A stretch of 64,000 nucleotides of DNA from Acidimicrobiaceae bacterium (GCA_016845585.1 JAERSO010000140.1:24670-88669), one strand, 5' to 3'; positions 33,431 through 42,853 are shown, numbered from the stretch's first letter. Translations and numbers: made by a program. Notes: a model not told the origin generated them from the sequence alone.

Positions 33431-35424
33431 AACGCCGCCGAGCCCTGGCCATCGGACGGCGCGGTGGGGTTGGTGAGCGCATTGACCGCTCGGCCCTGCT
33501 GCGTGTGCCGGTGATGCCAACCGAATGGCACCACCACCACGCCGGGAAGCACCTCGTCGGAGAGTTCGGCCACGACGGTCAGCCGGCCCCGGTCGTTGAA
33601 CACCTCCACACGGTCTCCCGTCGCCACGCCGCGTGTCGCCGCGTCGGTCGGGTTCAACTGCACGCAAGGCTCTGCCGCAGGGGGCAGATGCTCGGGGAAC
33701 TGGGCATAGTTGGCGTTCAGGAACTTCACATGCTGTTTGCGGGTGAGCAGCGTCAATGGATAGCGGGCGGCCAGTTCGGGGTCACCCTGCGGCGTCTCAT
33801 CCCCGGCTTCGAACGCGAGGGCACCCAACTGCAGGCGCCCATCGGACGTCGGCGGCGTCGTGTCCACGAACGGCCTGGAGCCCGGGGCGATGTCGAGCCG
33901 CGCCCACGTCTCGGCCCCGAGCCGTTCATAGGAGATGCCCTCGAGCCAGGGGTGATCGCTGTCGAGCAACTCGCGAATCAGCGACTCGTCGTCGGACTGC
34001 AGCGCTGGATCGTCCAATCCCATCGCAGTGGCGAGTCGTCGGAAGATCTCGGTGTTGGGCAATGCGTCGCCGACCGGAGCGATGGCGGGTTGGTTGAGCG
34101 AGAGGTAGAGGTGCCCCCAGGCGATGCCGAGATCGAGGTGCTCGATCTGGGTGGTGGCTGGCAACACGATGTCGGCGTGGCGAGCCGTGTCGGTCATGAA
34201 CTGCTCGATCACCACGGTGAACAGATCTTCCCGCTGCAGCCCGTCCACGATCCGGTTCTGGTCGGGCACCACCACCGCGGGGTTCGAGTTGTGCACCACC
34301 AGGGCGTCGATCGGCGGATCCAGCGCCGGGTCGGTGAGGACCTCACCCAGGCGGGCCATGTTGAAGGTGCGCCGAGACGGCGAGGGTGGGTCGGGGTAGT
34401 TGAGCGCCGTCTCGAAATAGACCTGCGTCGATCGAGCGAGTCCTCCCCCGGGGTCTCGCCAGGCCCCGCTCACCGCGGGCAACATCGCCACCGCCCGCAT
34501 GATGTCTCGGCCGTGCTGTCGGTGTTCGGGGCCCACCAGAGTCCGGATCGCCGCGGGCCGTCGGGTGGCGAAGGTGTGGGCCAACCACTCGATCCGTTCG
34601 ACGGCGAGTCCGGTGATCTCCGCGGCGCGGGCCGGCGGCATGGTGTGGGCCGACGCCGCGAGTTCATCCCAGCCCGACGTGTGGGCATCAAGCCACTCCG
34701 GGTCGAGCAGACCCTCCCGGTCGAAGAAATGCACCATTGCGAGCACGAGTGCCACATCGGTGCCGGGCCGCACCTGGAGGAACTCGTCTGCCTTCTCCGC
34801 GGTCGACGTGCGCACCGGGTCGATCACGATCACGACGGCGCCGGCAGCTCGCGCCTGCTCGATCACCGGCCACAGATGCCGGTTCGTGAGATACGTGTTC
34901 GTGCCCCACAGGATGATCGTGCGGGCCAACGACAGGTCCTCGGGGTCGATCCCGTAGGGCAGCCCCGACACATCACTCGCACCGAGCCACGCCGTCACGC
35001 CACACAGATGGCGGTGGATGTCGGATGCCCCGATCGCGTCGAAGAATCGGTCAGCCATGACCCCCTTCTGGATCACGCCCTGCGTGCCGTCGAAGGAGAA
35101 CTGCAGAATCGACTCGGCGCCTCCCGCGTCGATCCGCGACGTCAACTGCGCCGCGATTTCACCGAGTGCGTCATCCCACGGGATCGCCGCGAATTCGCCC
35201 GAGCCCTTGGGTCCGGTGCGACGAAGCGGAGTTGTGATGCGGTCCGAGTGATACACCCGGTCGAGGAACCGGTTCACCTTCGGGCACAACACGCCCTGGG
35301 TCGTCGGATGATCCGGGTTGCCGCGCAGCCGCACCGCCCGGCCGTCGGCAACCGTCACGTCCCACACACAGGTGTCGGGGCAATCGTGATGACACGACCC
35401 TCGGACGATCGACGCTTCGGCCAC
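33391..35424 (-). CDS. Molybdopterin oxidoreductase (DMSO reductase family)
   Basis: 677 residues. N-terminal [4Fe-4S] site: GSCHHDCPDTCVWDVTVADG, then the fourth Cys in GVLCPKVNRF. Mo-bisMGD domains follow (HLCGVTAWLGASDVSGLPYG; TIILWGTNTYLTNRHLWPVI; LVVHNSNPAVVVPDQNRIVD), and the C-terminal barrel NPTDAATRGVATGDRVEVFN. The position often holding the Mo ligand (Cys, Sec or Ser) is near LCGVT, apparently Cys or a neighbouring residue; it is not UGA. No Tat signal, so cytoplasmic. No electron-transfer subunit adjacent. Related to anaerobic-type dehydrogenases annotated as BisC/FdhA-like; substrate unknown. Confidence 0.88.
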   Translation of the reverse strand: MAEASIVRGSCHHDCPDTCVWDVTVADGRAVRLRGNPDHPTTQGVLCPKVNRFLDRVYHSDRITTPLRRTGPKGSGEFAAIPWDDALGEIAAQLTSRIDAGGAESILQFSFDGTQGVIQKGVMADRFFDAIGASDIHRHLCGVTAWLGASDVSGLPYGIDPEDLSLARTIILWGTNTYLTNRHLWPVIEQARAAGAVVIVIDPVRTSTAEKADEFLQVRPGTDVALVLAMVHFFDREGLLDPEWLDAHTSGWDELAASAHTMPPARAAEITGLAVERIEWLAHTFATRRPAAIRTLVGPEHRQHGRDIMRAVAMLPAVSGAWRDPGGGLARSTQVYFETALNYPDPPSPSRRTFNMARLGEVLTDPALDPPIDALVVHNSNPAVVVPDQNRIVDGLQREDLFTVVIEQFMTDTARHADIVLPATTQIEHLDLGIAWGHLYLSLNQPAIAPVGDALPNTEIFRRLATAMGLDDPALQSDDESLIRELLDSDHPWLEGISYERLGAETWARLDIAPGSRPFVDTTPPTSDGRLQLGALAFEAGDETPQGDPELAARYPLTLLTRKQHVKFLNANYAQFPEHLPPAAEPCVQLNPTDAATRGVATGDRVEVFNDRGRLTVVAELSDEVLPGVVVVPFGWHHRHTQQGRAVNALTNPTAPSDGQGSAAFHETLVEVEPSPL

Positions 35425-35523
35425 ACGGCAGTCTGCCGCACGTCGACTCCATTGGGGACCATCGACTCTGGTGACCTAGGGTCTCGGCTGGCAGCGTCGC
35501 TCCCGAGCACGAAAGCGGGGAAC

Positions 35524-36993
35524 ATGTCCTCTACCGAACACTTCGACGTCCTCATCGTCGGTGCTGGCATCTCCGGAGTCGGGGTTGCGTTTCACCTCCA
35601 GGACAAGCGTCCCGACAGCAGCTACGTGATCCTCGAATCGAAGGACACTTTCGGCGGCACCTGGGTCACACACACCTATCCCGGCATCCGGTCCGACAGC
35701 GATCTCTACACCTTCGGCTACCGATTCAAGCCGTGGGTCGGCGCACCGATCGCCACTGCCCAAGAGATTCTCAACTACATGGGCGAGGTGATCGACGAGA
35801 ACGGCATCGATCAACACATCCGCTACCACCACCACATCTCCGATGCGTCATGGTCGAGCGACGATGCGCTCTGGAGCGTCACGTCGACCAACACCCAAAC
35901 GGGCGAGACGAAGCTCTTCACGGCCAACTTCTTGTGGATGTGCCAGGGCTACTACCGCCACGACGAGGGCTACACGCCCGACTGGGATGGGATGGCCGAC
36001 TACCAGGGCGAGGTCGTGCACCCGCAGACGTGGCCCGACGACATCGACCTCGAGGGCAAGGACGTCATCGTGATCGGATCCGGAGCCACGGCCGCCACGC
36101 TGGTGCCCAACATCGCGGGCGACTGCAACCATGTCACCGTCCTCCAACGCTCACCGACCTACTTCCGTGCCGGCCGCAACGTCAACGAGATCGCCGATCA
36201 ACTGCGCGAGGTCGACATCGACGAGGAGTGGATCCACGAGATCGTCCGCCGGCGGATCCTCTTCGAGCAGCACGAGTTCACCAAGCTGGCGAAAGGCTTC
36301 CCCGAGGAAGTGAAGGAGGCGCTGATCAACGACCTCCGTGAGCATCTCCCCGAGGACTACGACATCGACCCACACTTCACGCCGACCTACCGACCATGGC
36401 GCCAACGCCTCGCGTTCGTCCCTGATGCCGACCTCTTCGAGGGGATCAAGGCCGGGAAGGCCACGATGGTCACCGACGAGATCGACACGTTCACCGAGAA
36501 GGGCATCCTCACCAAGTCTGGTGAGGAACTCATGGCTGACGTCATCATCACCGCCACCGGGTTCCACCTGTCGGTGCTCGGCAACATCGACTTCACCGTC
36601 GACGGCGAGAAGATCGACTTCGCCGACACGGTCACGTACCGCGGGATGATGTTCACGGGTGTGCCGAACATGAACTGGATCTTCGGCTACTTCCGGGCGA
36701 GCTGGACACTGCGGGTCGACATCGTCGCCGATTTCGTGATCCGCATGCTCGACCACATGGATTCGCTCGGCGCCCGCAAGGTCACCCCGCAACTCCGTCC
36801 CGAGGACCAGGGCATGGAGATCGGCCCCTGGATGGACCCCGAGGACTTCAACCCCGGCTATCTCATGCGAAGCATGCATCTGATGCCGAAGAGCGGCGAC
36901 TCGCCGCGCTGGGCACACACGCAGGACTACTGGAACGAGCAGAAGGAGCTGCCCCTTGTCGACCTCACGAACGACGGGCTTGTCTTCGACTAG
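35524..36993 (+). CDS. Flavin-containing monooxygenase, Baeyer-Villiger type
   Basis: 489 residues from ATG 35524; frame-open codons before it are antisense to the molybdoenzyme. FAD motif FDVLIVGAGISGVGVAFHLQ, then GGTWVTHTYPGIRSDSD, NADPH motif KDVIVIGSGATAATLVPNIA. Just before the latter, YQGEVVHPQTWPDD fits the BVMO fingerprint F-x-G-x3-H-x3-W-P with Tyr for Phe. It would insert oxygen into a ketone (giving ester or lactone) or oxidise N/S atoms. It overlaps the Rieske gene by 38 bases and heads a four-gene operon. Confidence 0.88.
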   Translation: MSSTEHFDVLIVGAGISGVGVAFHLQDKRPDSSYVILESKDTFGGTWVTHTYPGIRSDSDLYTFGYRFKPWVGAPIATAQEILNYMGEVIDENGIDQHIRYHHHISDASWSSDDALWSVTSTNTQTGETKLFTANFLWMCQGYYRHDEGYTPDWDGMADYQGEVVHPQTWPDDIDLEGKDVIVIGSGATAATLVPNIAGDCNHVTVLQRSPTYFRAGRNVNEIADQLREVDIDEEWIHEIVRRRILFEQHEFTKLAKGFPEEVKEALINDLREHLPEDYDIDPHFTPTYRPWRQRLAFVPDADLFEGIKAGKATMVTDEIDTFTEKGILTKSGEELMADVIITATGFHLSVLGNIDFTVDGEKIDFADTVTYRGMMFTGVPNMNWIFGYFRASWTLRVDIVADFVIRMLDHMDSLGARKVTPQLRPEDQGMEIGPWMDPEDFNPGYLMRSMHLMPKSGDSPRWAHTQDYWNEQKELPLVDLTNDGLVFD

Positions 36994-38137
36994 CGACATC
37001 TTCGACCCGGCGCGGTACGCCTCGACGAGGCTGCCGATCGAGCAGGCCACACCCCTGCCGCCCGACGTGTACTTCTCCCAGGAGTGGTACGAGCGCGAGA
37101 TCGAGACGATCTTCCGCAAGGAATGGCTGGTCGCCACCCGTGAGGAGGAGATACCGAATCCGGGCGACTATGTACGCCTCGACATCATCGACGAACCGCT
37201 GGTGATCATCCGGGGCATGGACGGCGTGATCCGGGCGTTGTCGGCGTCGTGTCGGCATCGGGGGTCCGAGCTCATGGCGGGGCCGGGCAACTGCAAGAAG
37301 ATCGTCTGCCCGTATCACTCGTGGGCGTACGACCTCGACGGTCGCCTCGTGGCCACGCCGGGCATGCAGGACGCCGAAGGGTTCGACAAGGCCGACTATC
37401 CACTCGGCGCGATCCGAGCGGAGACGTGGGCCGGATTCGTCTTCATCAACTTCGACACTGATGCCACTCCCCTGCTCGAGTCGCTCGGGGGTCTCGTCGA
37501 CCGCATGGCGAGCTACCGCATGCAAGACATGGTGGTCACCAAGAAGTGGGAGAACCGCTTTCGATCGAACTGGAAGATCTGGGTCGAGAACTCCCGGGAG
37601 GGCTACCACGTGCGCACCGTGCACCGTGGCTCCCTCGACACGTTCTACCCCGGTGCCATCCGCACAGAGTTCCGCGCCGACGGCGAGCCGATGGTCTACG
37701 CCATCAACAGCAGCGACAACGAGAACGGGCTCTACGTTCCCCGCAACGCCACACTGCCGTTCGTGGACGGTCTGTCGGAGAGCGACCAGGAGACCACCCA
37801 CTTCATCATCCACTACCCGCACCTGTTGTTGAACGTTCCCCCGGACCGGATCACCTTCCACCAGTACTTCCCCGAGGGGCCCGAATGGGTACGGATCACG
37901 TCATGGTGCTGCTTCCCGAAGTCGACAGTGGATTTGCCGAACTTCGAGGCCGATGCCGAGGAGCGCTACTACCCGTCGATGGACATGTTCCTCGCCGAGG
38001 ACAAGGGCGTGTGCGAGCTCGTTCACCGCGGCATCACCGGCCGAATGGCCGAGATGTCGCGTTACTCGCCGTCCGAGGAACGCACCGTCCACGAGTTCTC
38101 CAACTACGTTCTCGACAAGGTCCTGGGACCTGCCTGA
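36956..38137 (+). CDS. Rieske non-heme iron oxygenase, large subunit
   Basis: 393 residues from TTG 36956, supported by AGAAGGAG seven bases upstream inside the FMO gene; no ATG or GTG lies before homology starts at FDPARYASTRLPIEQ. Rieske ligands in ASCRHRGSELMAGPG and IVCPYHSWAYDLDGR; mononuclear iron site WKIWVENSREGYHVRTVHRG. Single-subunit type like choline, betaine or carnitine oxygenases. With the FMO and RidA neighbours an oxidative N-demethylation or ring hydroxylation is plausible. The 38-base overlap with the FMO implies coupled translation. Confidence 0.88.
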   Translation: MSTSRTTGLSSTSDIFDPARYASTRLPIEQATPLPPDVYFSQEWYEREIETIFRKEWLVATREEEIPNPGDYVRLDIIDEPLVIIRGMDGVIRALSASCRHRGSELMAGPGNCKKIVCPYHSWAYDLDGRLVATPGMQDAEGFDKADYPLGAIRAETWAGFVFINFDTDATPLLESLGGLVDRMASYRMQDMVVTKKWENRFRSNWKIWVENSREGYHVRTVHRGSLDTFYPGAIRTEFRADGEPMVYAINSSDNENGLYVPRNATLPFVDGLSESDQETTHFIIHYPHLLLNVPPDRITFHQYFPEGPEWVRITSWCCFPKSTVDLPNFEADAEERYYPSMDMFLAEDKGVCELVHRGITGRMAEMSRYSPSEERTVHEFSNYVLDKVLGPA

Positions 38138-38147
38138 GGGGAGACAC

Positions 38148-38540
38148 ATGACCGAGCGCGTCAACATCTCGATTCCGAACGTCGGTGAGCCCCCCAATCC
38201 GGCGGCCGGATCACAGTGCATCCAGAAGGGTGATTGGCTCTTCATCTCCGGGCAGATCTCGCTCGACAACGGCGAGTTGGTGGGCCCCAACGACCCCTTG
38301 GAGCAGTGCCGTCAATGCCTGCGCCACATCGAGAGCTATGTCACCGCCGCCGGCGGCACGATGGACGACGTGGTCGCGCTCGACATCTTCCTCACGGACA
38401 TCCGCTACCGGCCCGCGGCCGGTCAGGCTCGCGAGGAGTTCTTCGATGCCCCCGGGCCGAGCGCCACCGTGGTCGGCGGCGTCGACCTGGCGTTCGAGGG
38501 TCTCCTCGTGGAGATCAGCGCTCGGGCGGTTCTGTCCTGA
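38148..38540 (+). CDS. RidA (YjgF/YER057c/UK114) family protein
   Basis: 130 residues from ATG 38148 with GGGGAGA just upstream. Typical fold: GDWLFISGQISLDNGELVGP, EQCRQCLRHIESYVTAAGGT, then DVVALDIFLTDIRYRPAAGQ. The canonical Arg that binds the carboxylate in deaminating RidA (R105 in Salmonella) is not clearly present, as in the Rid2-Rid7 subgroups. RidA proteins hydrolyse imine or enamine intermediates. Within this operon that would suit a pathway on a nitrogen compound. Ten bases after the Rieske gene. Confidence 0.85.
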   Translation: MTERVNISIPNVGEPPNPAAGSQCIQKGDWLFISGQISLDNGELVGPNDPLEQCRQCLRHIESYVTAAGGTMDDVVALDIFLTDIRYRPAAGQAREEFFDAPGPSATVVGGVDLAFEGLLVEISARAVLS

Positions 38541-38560
38541 CCAGGGCACAGCCGGGGCAG

Positions 38561-39601
38561 GTGCAGACGGTCCTCGGGCCCGTCGACGCCGACGATCTCG
38601 GGGTCACCCTCGCCCATGATCATGTGCTCATGGACGGCTCGTTCATGTACGTCGACCCGCCGGCCCTCGGTGACCAACACAAGGCCGACGAGACGATCAC
38701 ACTCCAGAACCGTGGGTGGGTCGCCTACCACTGGACATCGAATCACCACAATGTCCAGCTCGATTCAGAAGAGCTGGCGATCACCGAACTGAAGCGTTTC
38801 GTCGCCGCCGGGGGACGGGCCGTGGTCGACCCAACGAACAACGGCCTCGGTCGTGACCCGGAGCCGCTCGTGCGCATCGCTGAGGCCACGGGCACCCACA
38901 TCCTGATGGGAGCCGGCTACTACCTCGGCGGCACCCACCCCGACGACATGGCCGGTCGTTCCGCCGACTCGATCACGGCGGAGATCGTGGCCGACGTCCA
39001 GCTGGGTGTCGACGGCACCGACGTGAAGGCCGGCCTGATCGGCGAGATCGGCTGCACCTACCCCTGGCTTCCGAACGAGAAGAAGAGCCTGCGGGCTGCG
39101 GTGGCCGCCCAACTGGAGACCGGCGCACCGTTGATGGTGCATCCGGGCCGCGACCCGATGTCCCCGGTGGAGATCGCCGAGATCGTCGATGAAGAGGGCG
39201 GCGACCTCTCCCGCACGATCATCTGCCACATCGACCGCACGTGTATCGATCGAGCGTGGCTCGCCGACATGGCCGCCACCGGCGTGTACCTGGAGTATGA
39301 CCTGTTCGGGAACGAGAGCTCGTGGTATCCGCCCAACCCGGCCGTCGACATGCCGTCGGATGCCGAACGCATGGACGTCGTGCTCTGGCACTTCGAGCAG
39401 GGGCTGGAGAAGCAGATCCTGCTCTCCCACGACATCGCCACCAAGCACCGGCTCCATCAATACGGCGGACTCGGCTACGACCACCTCATCACCAATGTCG
39501 CACCAAGGCTCGTCCAGCGCGGACTCAGCCAGGCCGACGTCGACACGCTGATCGTCGAGAACCCGAAGCGGGTCTACGCCTTCACCTCGCCGGCGGACTG
39601 A
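38561..39601 (+). CDS. Phosphotriesterase-like metallohydrolase/lactonase
   Basis: 346 residues from GTG 38561 (VQTVLGPVDADDLGVTLAHD, the family opening). Binuclear metal site: HDH in LAHDHVLMDG, bridging Glu/Lys region GLIGEIGCTYP, His in PLMVHPGRDPM, His in TIICHIDRTCIDR and Asp in QILLSHDIATKHR. PTE-like lactonases hydrolyse lactones or N-acyl compounds. Following a BVMO, which could make a lactone, that role is attractive. Twenty bases after RidA. Ends in a 20-base convergent overlap with the lipoprotein gene. Confidence 0.85.
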   Translation: MQTVLGPVDADDLGVTLAHDHVLMDGSFMYVDPPALGDQHKADETITLQNRGWVAYHWTSNHHNVQLDSEELAITELKRFVAAGGRAVVDPTNNGLGRDPEPLVRIAEATGTHILMGAGYYLGGTHPDDMAGRSADSITAEIVADVQLGVDGTDVKAGLIGEIGCTYPWLPNEKKSLRAAVAAQLETGAPLMVHPGRDPMSPVEIAEIVDEEGGDLSRTIICHIDRTCIDRAWLADMAATGVYLEYDLFGNESSWYPPNPAVDMPSDAERMDVVLWHFEQGLEKQILLSHDIATKHRLHQYGGLGYDHLITNVAPRLVQRGLSQADVDTLIVENPKRVYAFTSPAD

Positions 39602-40610
39602 AGGGGTAGGCGCCGAAGACGGGTTCACCGTCTCGGGTGCAGTTCCCGCCGAGTGCGAACAGTCCGTCGGGCGTTGCCGTGCCTCCTTGGCGAAGCGCGC
39701 AGTGCTCCGCCGTCGAGAGCAGGAGGCGTTCCTGAGATCCCGACCGGAGATCCAGCCAATGCAGCTCATTCGCGCTGGTCGGGAGGACGAGCGAGCCACC
39801 GACAACGTGAAAGCCATGGTCACGCGCATCATCGAGCCACTCGCCCTCCCACAGATCTTCGACCGAGTGGCTGATCGTGGCGCCGGTGGCGTCGATCCTG
39901 GCCACGGTCGCACGAGGCTGCTCTCCGTTCCACCGCTTCATCCAGACCATGAGCGAGTCGCCGCTACCGGCGAGAGCTGCCGCCGTGATCGGCTCCTCGG
40001 CGCTCACCCAGACGACGTCGCCTTCCCACACATCGAGATCAGGCGCGGGTAGCGGGAGTTCGACTGCGGTCCACTCGTCGGCATCCAGGTCATAGATCCC
40101 AACAGTGTTCGCGCGGCGTGACTCAGGGGTGATGCCGGCCCCGACCACGACGTGCGAATCCAGGGTGGCGGCGACGCCGTAGACGCGTCCGATCTCGGGC
40201 GGGCTCGACGCGATCTCTCGCCACGTGTCGGTGGCGATGTCGTAGATCGCTCCCGTGTGCAAGAGGCCATCTCCGACACCATTGGGGACCGAGGTACCCG
40301 ACCAGATGAAGAGCTGGTCCCCGACGACGACGCTCGTGTGTCGGAGCCGTGATCCTCCGGGCGGAGCGGCGATCCTGCGACTTCCACCGGTGGATGACCA
40401 GGCGAACGCCTCGCCGGTCGGATAGCCGCCCACCACCAGAACCTCTGTCCCGTTCCAGGTCGCGGTGTGATCCCACCGTCTCATCACGGGATCGATCTCC
40501 ACCTGGGCTCCCTCGGCGGAGGGCAGGCGGACGGTGCTCCCGGCCGCGCCACAACCAGCCGTCAGAACACACGCGAAGAGAAAGGCCGCTGACCGCCGAA
40601 TCCACGCCAT
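39582..40610 (-). CDS. Secreted lipoprotein, Kelch-like beta-propeller
   Basis: 342 residues. Signal peptide with lipobox LFACVLTAGCGAAG (Cys 20). The body is made of repeated beta blades: WDHTATWNGTEVLVVGGYPT, RHTSVVVGDQLFIWSGTSVP, TGAIYDIATDTWREIASSPP, TVGIYDLDADEWTAVELPLP; this T-W-x8-GG and YD-x2-TDTW pattern is Kelch-like. Probably lipid-anchored outside the membrane and binding protein or sugar. It follows the LivH-like permease by 18 bases on the same strand, but a functional link is not evident. Confidence 0.8.
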   Translation of the reverse strand: MAWIRRSAAFLFACVLTAGCGAAGSTVRLPSAEGAQVEIDPVMRRWDHTATWNGTEVLVVGGYPTGEAFAWSSTGGSRRIAAPPGGSRLRHTSVVVGDQLFIWSGTSVPNGVGDGLLHTGAIYDIATDTWREIASSPPEIGRVYGVAATLDSHVVVGAGITPESRRANTVGIYDLDADEWTAVELPLPAPDLDVWEGDVVWVSAEEPITAAALAGSGDSLMVWMKRWNGEQPRATVARIDATGATISHSVEDLWEGEWLDDARDHGFHVVGGSLVLPTSANELHWLDLRSGSQERLLLSTAEHCALRQGGTATPDGLFALGGNCTRDGEPVFGAYPFSPPAR

Positions 40611-40628
40611 GGGGAACCGTAGCCGCCG

Positions 40629-41582
40629 TCAGATACGGCGGATGGTCGCCTGACCGAACAGGCCCGTGGGGCGGATCATCAACACGATGAGCATCACGAT
40701 GTACGGAAGGATCGTCGTGTAGCCGCCACCGAGGAATGAGGCGTACTCACCCCAGAATCCTCCGACGGTGATCTGCATCATGCCAATCGCGATTCCGGCG
40801 ATGTAGACGCCGCCGTAGGAGTCCCAGCCGCCGATGGCCAGTACCGGGATCGCCCGAAAGAACAGATCCGGCATTCCTCGGGTGAAGAAGACCCCGGCGC
40901 CGAGCGGGGGCACGGCGAAGGCCATGGCCGCGAGAGTGGCGAGCGCGGCGGCCAGCGCCCACGCGGCTGCCATCACGCGCGCCCGGCTCATCCCCATCGA
41001 GACCGCTGCCTCTTCGTCGTCGGCCATGGCTCGAACCGCGATGCCGAACCAGGTGCGGTGGAACACCGCAACGCACACCAGCACCAGCGGTGCGAGAGCG
41101 CACACGACGAATGTCGAGATGCTCACATCTGCACCGGCGATCTTCACGCTCGCGGTGCCCCAGGGCATTCCGAGGCGTCGGGTGATCGGCGCTTGACCGA
41201 CGATGACCTCCAGCACGATCGCGCCGGCCAGGGTCGCCATCGTCATGATGAACGGTGTACGTCCAGCCAACGGTCGCACGACCATTCGCTCGGTCGCCGC
41301 GCCCAGGAGCCCGACGACCGCCAGTGTGACGAGAAGACAGATCGTCCACCCGATCGGGTGGTCGGCGATCGAGGTCAGTGGATTCTTGCCCCGCAGCGAC
41401 TCGACGCCCAGTGCCCCGTCGGTCACGAGACTCGCCATGATCAGCGCGCCGGCTGCTCCGAAGAACGGCAGCATGAAGTTCAGGACCTTGTTGGCCTTGT
41501 ACGTGGCGACGAAACCGAACGCCACGAGCGCATAGACCGAGCCCAGTGCCCAGCCCTGAATGAGGATGATCTCGAACGCCAC
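40629..41582 (-). CDS. Branched-chain amino-acid-type ABC permease (LivH-like)
   Basis: 317 residues from GTG 41582 with about eight to nine membrane helices. LivH markers: VYALVAFGFVATYKANKVLN near the N-terminus, the cytoplasmic EAA-like loop FGIAVRAMADDEEAAVSMGM, and the end GGGYTTILPYIVMLIVLMIR-P-T-G-L-F-G. It would form the channel of a HAAT-family importer. No LivM, ATPases or binding protein is adjacent, which is unusual. A start 32 codons earlier (ATG 41666) would add a polar tail overlapping the divergent MFS gene and is rejected. Confidence 0.85.
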   Translation of the reverse strand: MAFEIILIQGWALGSVYALVAFGFVATYKANKVLNFMLPFFGAAGALIMASLVTDGALGVESLRGKNPLTSIADHPIGWTICLLVTLAVVGLLGAATERMVVRPLAGRTPFIMTMATLAGAIVLEVIVGQAPITRRLGMPWGTASVKIAGADVSISTFVVCALAPLVLVCVAVFHRTWFGIAVRAMADDEEAAVSMGMSRARVMAAAWALAAALATLAAMAFAVPPLGAGVFFTRGMPDLFFRAIPVLAIGGWDSYGGVYIAGIAIGMMQITVGGFWGEYASFLGGGYTTILPYIVMLIVLMIRPTGLFGQATIRRI

Positions 41583-41641
41583 GGGCGCATCCTCGCGCGT
41601 CGCTACCCGCAGGGCGGAACCCGGATGCCTATCCTCGCCGG

Positions 41642-42853
41642 ATGAACCGGGCGCGGTCTTCTTCATCGCTCGGACCGGTGTTCTCCGACCTGCTCACCGC
41701 CACCGCCATCACCAACCTGGGCGACGGCATCCGTCTCGCAACACTGCCTCTCCTGGCAACGACCCTGACCGAGTCCCCGCTGGCGATCGCCGGGGTGACG
41801 GCCGCGCAGTTCCTGCCATGGCTGGTCTTCGCGCCGATCGGCGGGGTGATCGTCGACCATGCCGACCGGCGACGGCTCACCCTCCGCACCCAGATCTGGC
41901 GAGCCGGGGTGATGATCGGCCTGGCCGCCGCGGTGCTCGCCGACGCCGCGTCCATGTGGATGCTCTTCGCCACGGCATTCATCATCACCGTCGGCGAGAT
42001 CCTGGTGGATCCCTCGGTCGTCGCCACGGTCCCCACGATCGTCGACAAGCCAGACCTCGACCATGCCAACGGCCAGATCAGCAGTGTCGAAATCGTGACC
42101 AACGAGGTCATCGGTGCGCCGGTCGGGGCAGGGCTGTTCCTTGCCGCACCATGGATCCCGTTCGCCATTGACGGTCTGAGCTACCTCACCTCGACGGTGC
42201 CGTTTCGTCGACTCCCCGACCAACCTCGGCGCGAGGCCCACCCCAGCGGCCTGAAGGAAGTGCTGGCGGAGGCTCCTGCCGGCCTTCGCTTCATATTGCG
42301 CCATCCCATGCTGCGACCCTGGACGCTGGCGGTCGCCGTCTTCAACATCGGGGCCGCCGCCGGTTTCAGCCTCCTCGTGCTGCTCGTCCTGGACACCCTC
42401 GACAGCTCGGAGGTCGTGTACGCGATCCTGCTCACGGGTGCCGCCATCGCGGCCGCCGGAGCCAGCACGGTCGCACCAGGGCTCGTCGGCCGGTTCGGTC
42501 GCCCGCCCGTCCTGCTGGCGGCCACGGCGATCGCGGCCGTGACCCTCCTGGGGCTCGGGCGAGCGACGAGCATCGTGGCGGCTGCCGCGTTGTGGGCCGT
42601 CAACGGAGCCGTGACTGCTGTGCTCTTGGCCATCGGTCGCGGTTACATCCAGCGATACTGTCCGAACGAACTCCTCGGCCGGGCTGCGGTCGCCTCACGG
42701 ACGATCGCGCGCACGGCGTTCGTGGTGGGGGCGCTCGCCGGTGGAGCGATTGCCGGCGGCACCAGCGTGGCCTCCACGTTCGTTCTCGCCGGCGTTGTTC
42801 AGCTCGTGTCCCTCGTGCCGATGGCGCTCGCCTTCCGCCACGATGATGCCTGA
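41642..42853 (+). CDS. MFS transporter
   Basis: 403 residues with twelve predicted membrane segments. Opening TATAITNLGDGIRLATLPLL and the loop 2-3 motif VIVDHADRRRLTLRTQIW (G-x3-D-x2-RRR) are of the enterobactin-exporter-like (EntS/MFS_3) group; the long central loop RRLPDQPRREAHPSGLKEVL divides two six-helix halves. Likely a proton-driven exporter of a small molecule. Divergent from LivH with 59 bases between starts and overlapping the DUF2889 gene downstream, suggesting co-expression with it. Confidence 0.85.
   Translation: MNRARSSSSLGPVFSDLLTATAITNLGDGIRLATLPLLATTLTESPLAIAGVTAAQFLPWLVFAPIGGVIVDHADRRRLTLRTQIWRAGVMIGLAAAVLADAASMWMLFATAFIITVGEILVDPSVVATVPTIVDKPDLDHANGQISSVEIVTNEVIGAPVGAGLFLAAPWIPFAIDGLSYLTSTVPFRRLPDQPRREAHPSGLKEVLAEAPAGLRFILRHPMLRPWTLAVAVFNIGAAAGFSLLVLLVLDTLDSSEVVYAILLTGAAIAAAGASTVAPGLVGRFGRPPVLLAATAIAAVTLLGLGRATSIVAAAALWAVNGAVTAVLLAIGRGYIQRYCPNELLGRAAVASRTIARTAFVVGALAGGAIAGGTSVASTFVLAGVVQLVSLVPMALAFRHDDA

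Noticed and set aside
33376..35523. A 1205-residue plus-strand frame from 33376 to 36993 as one giant protein
   Set aside because: The first ~700 codons are antisense to the clear molybdoenzyme and rich in Arg/His/Gly; only the part from ATG 35524 has FMO motifs.
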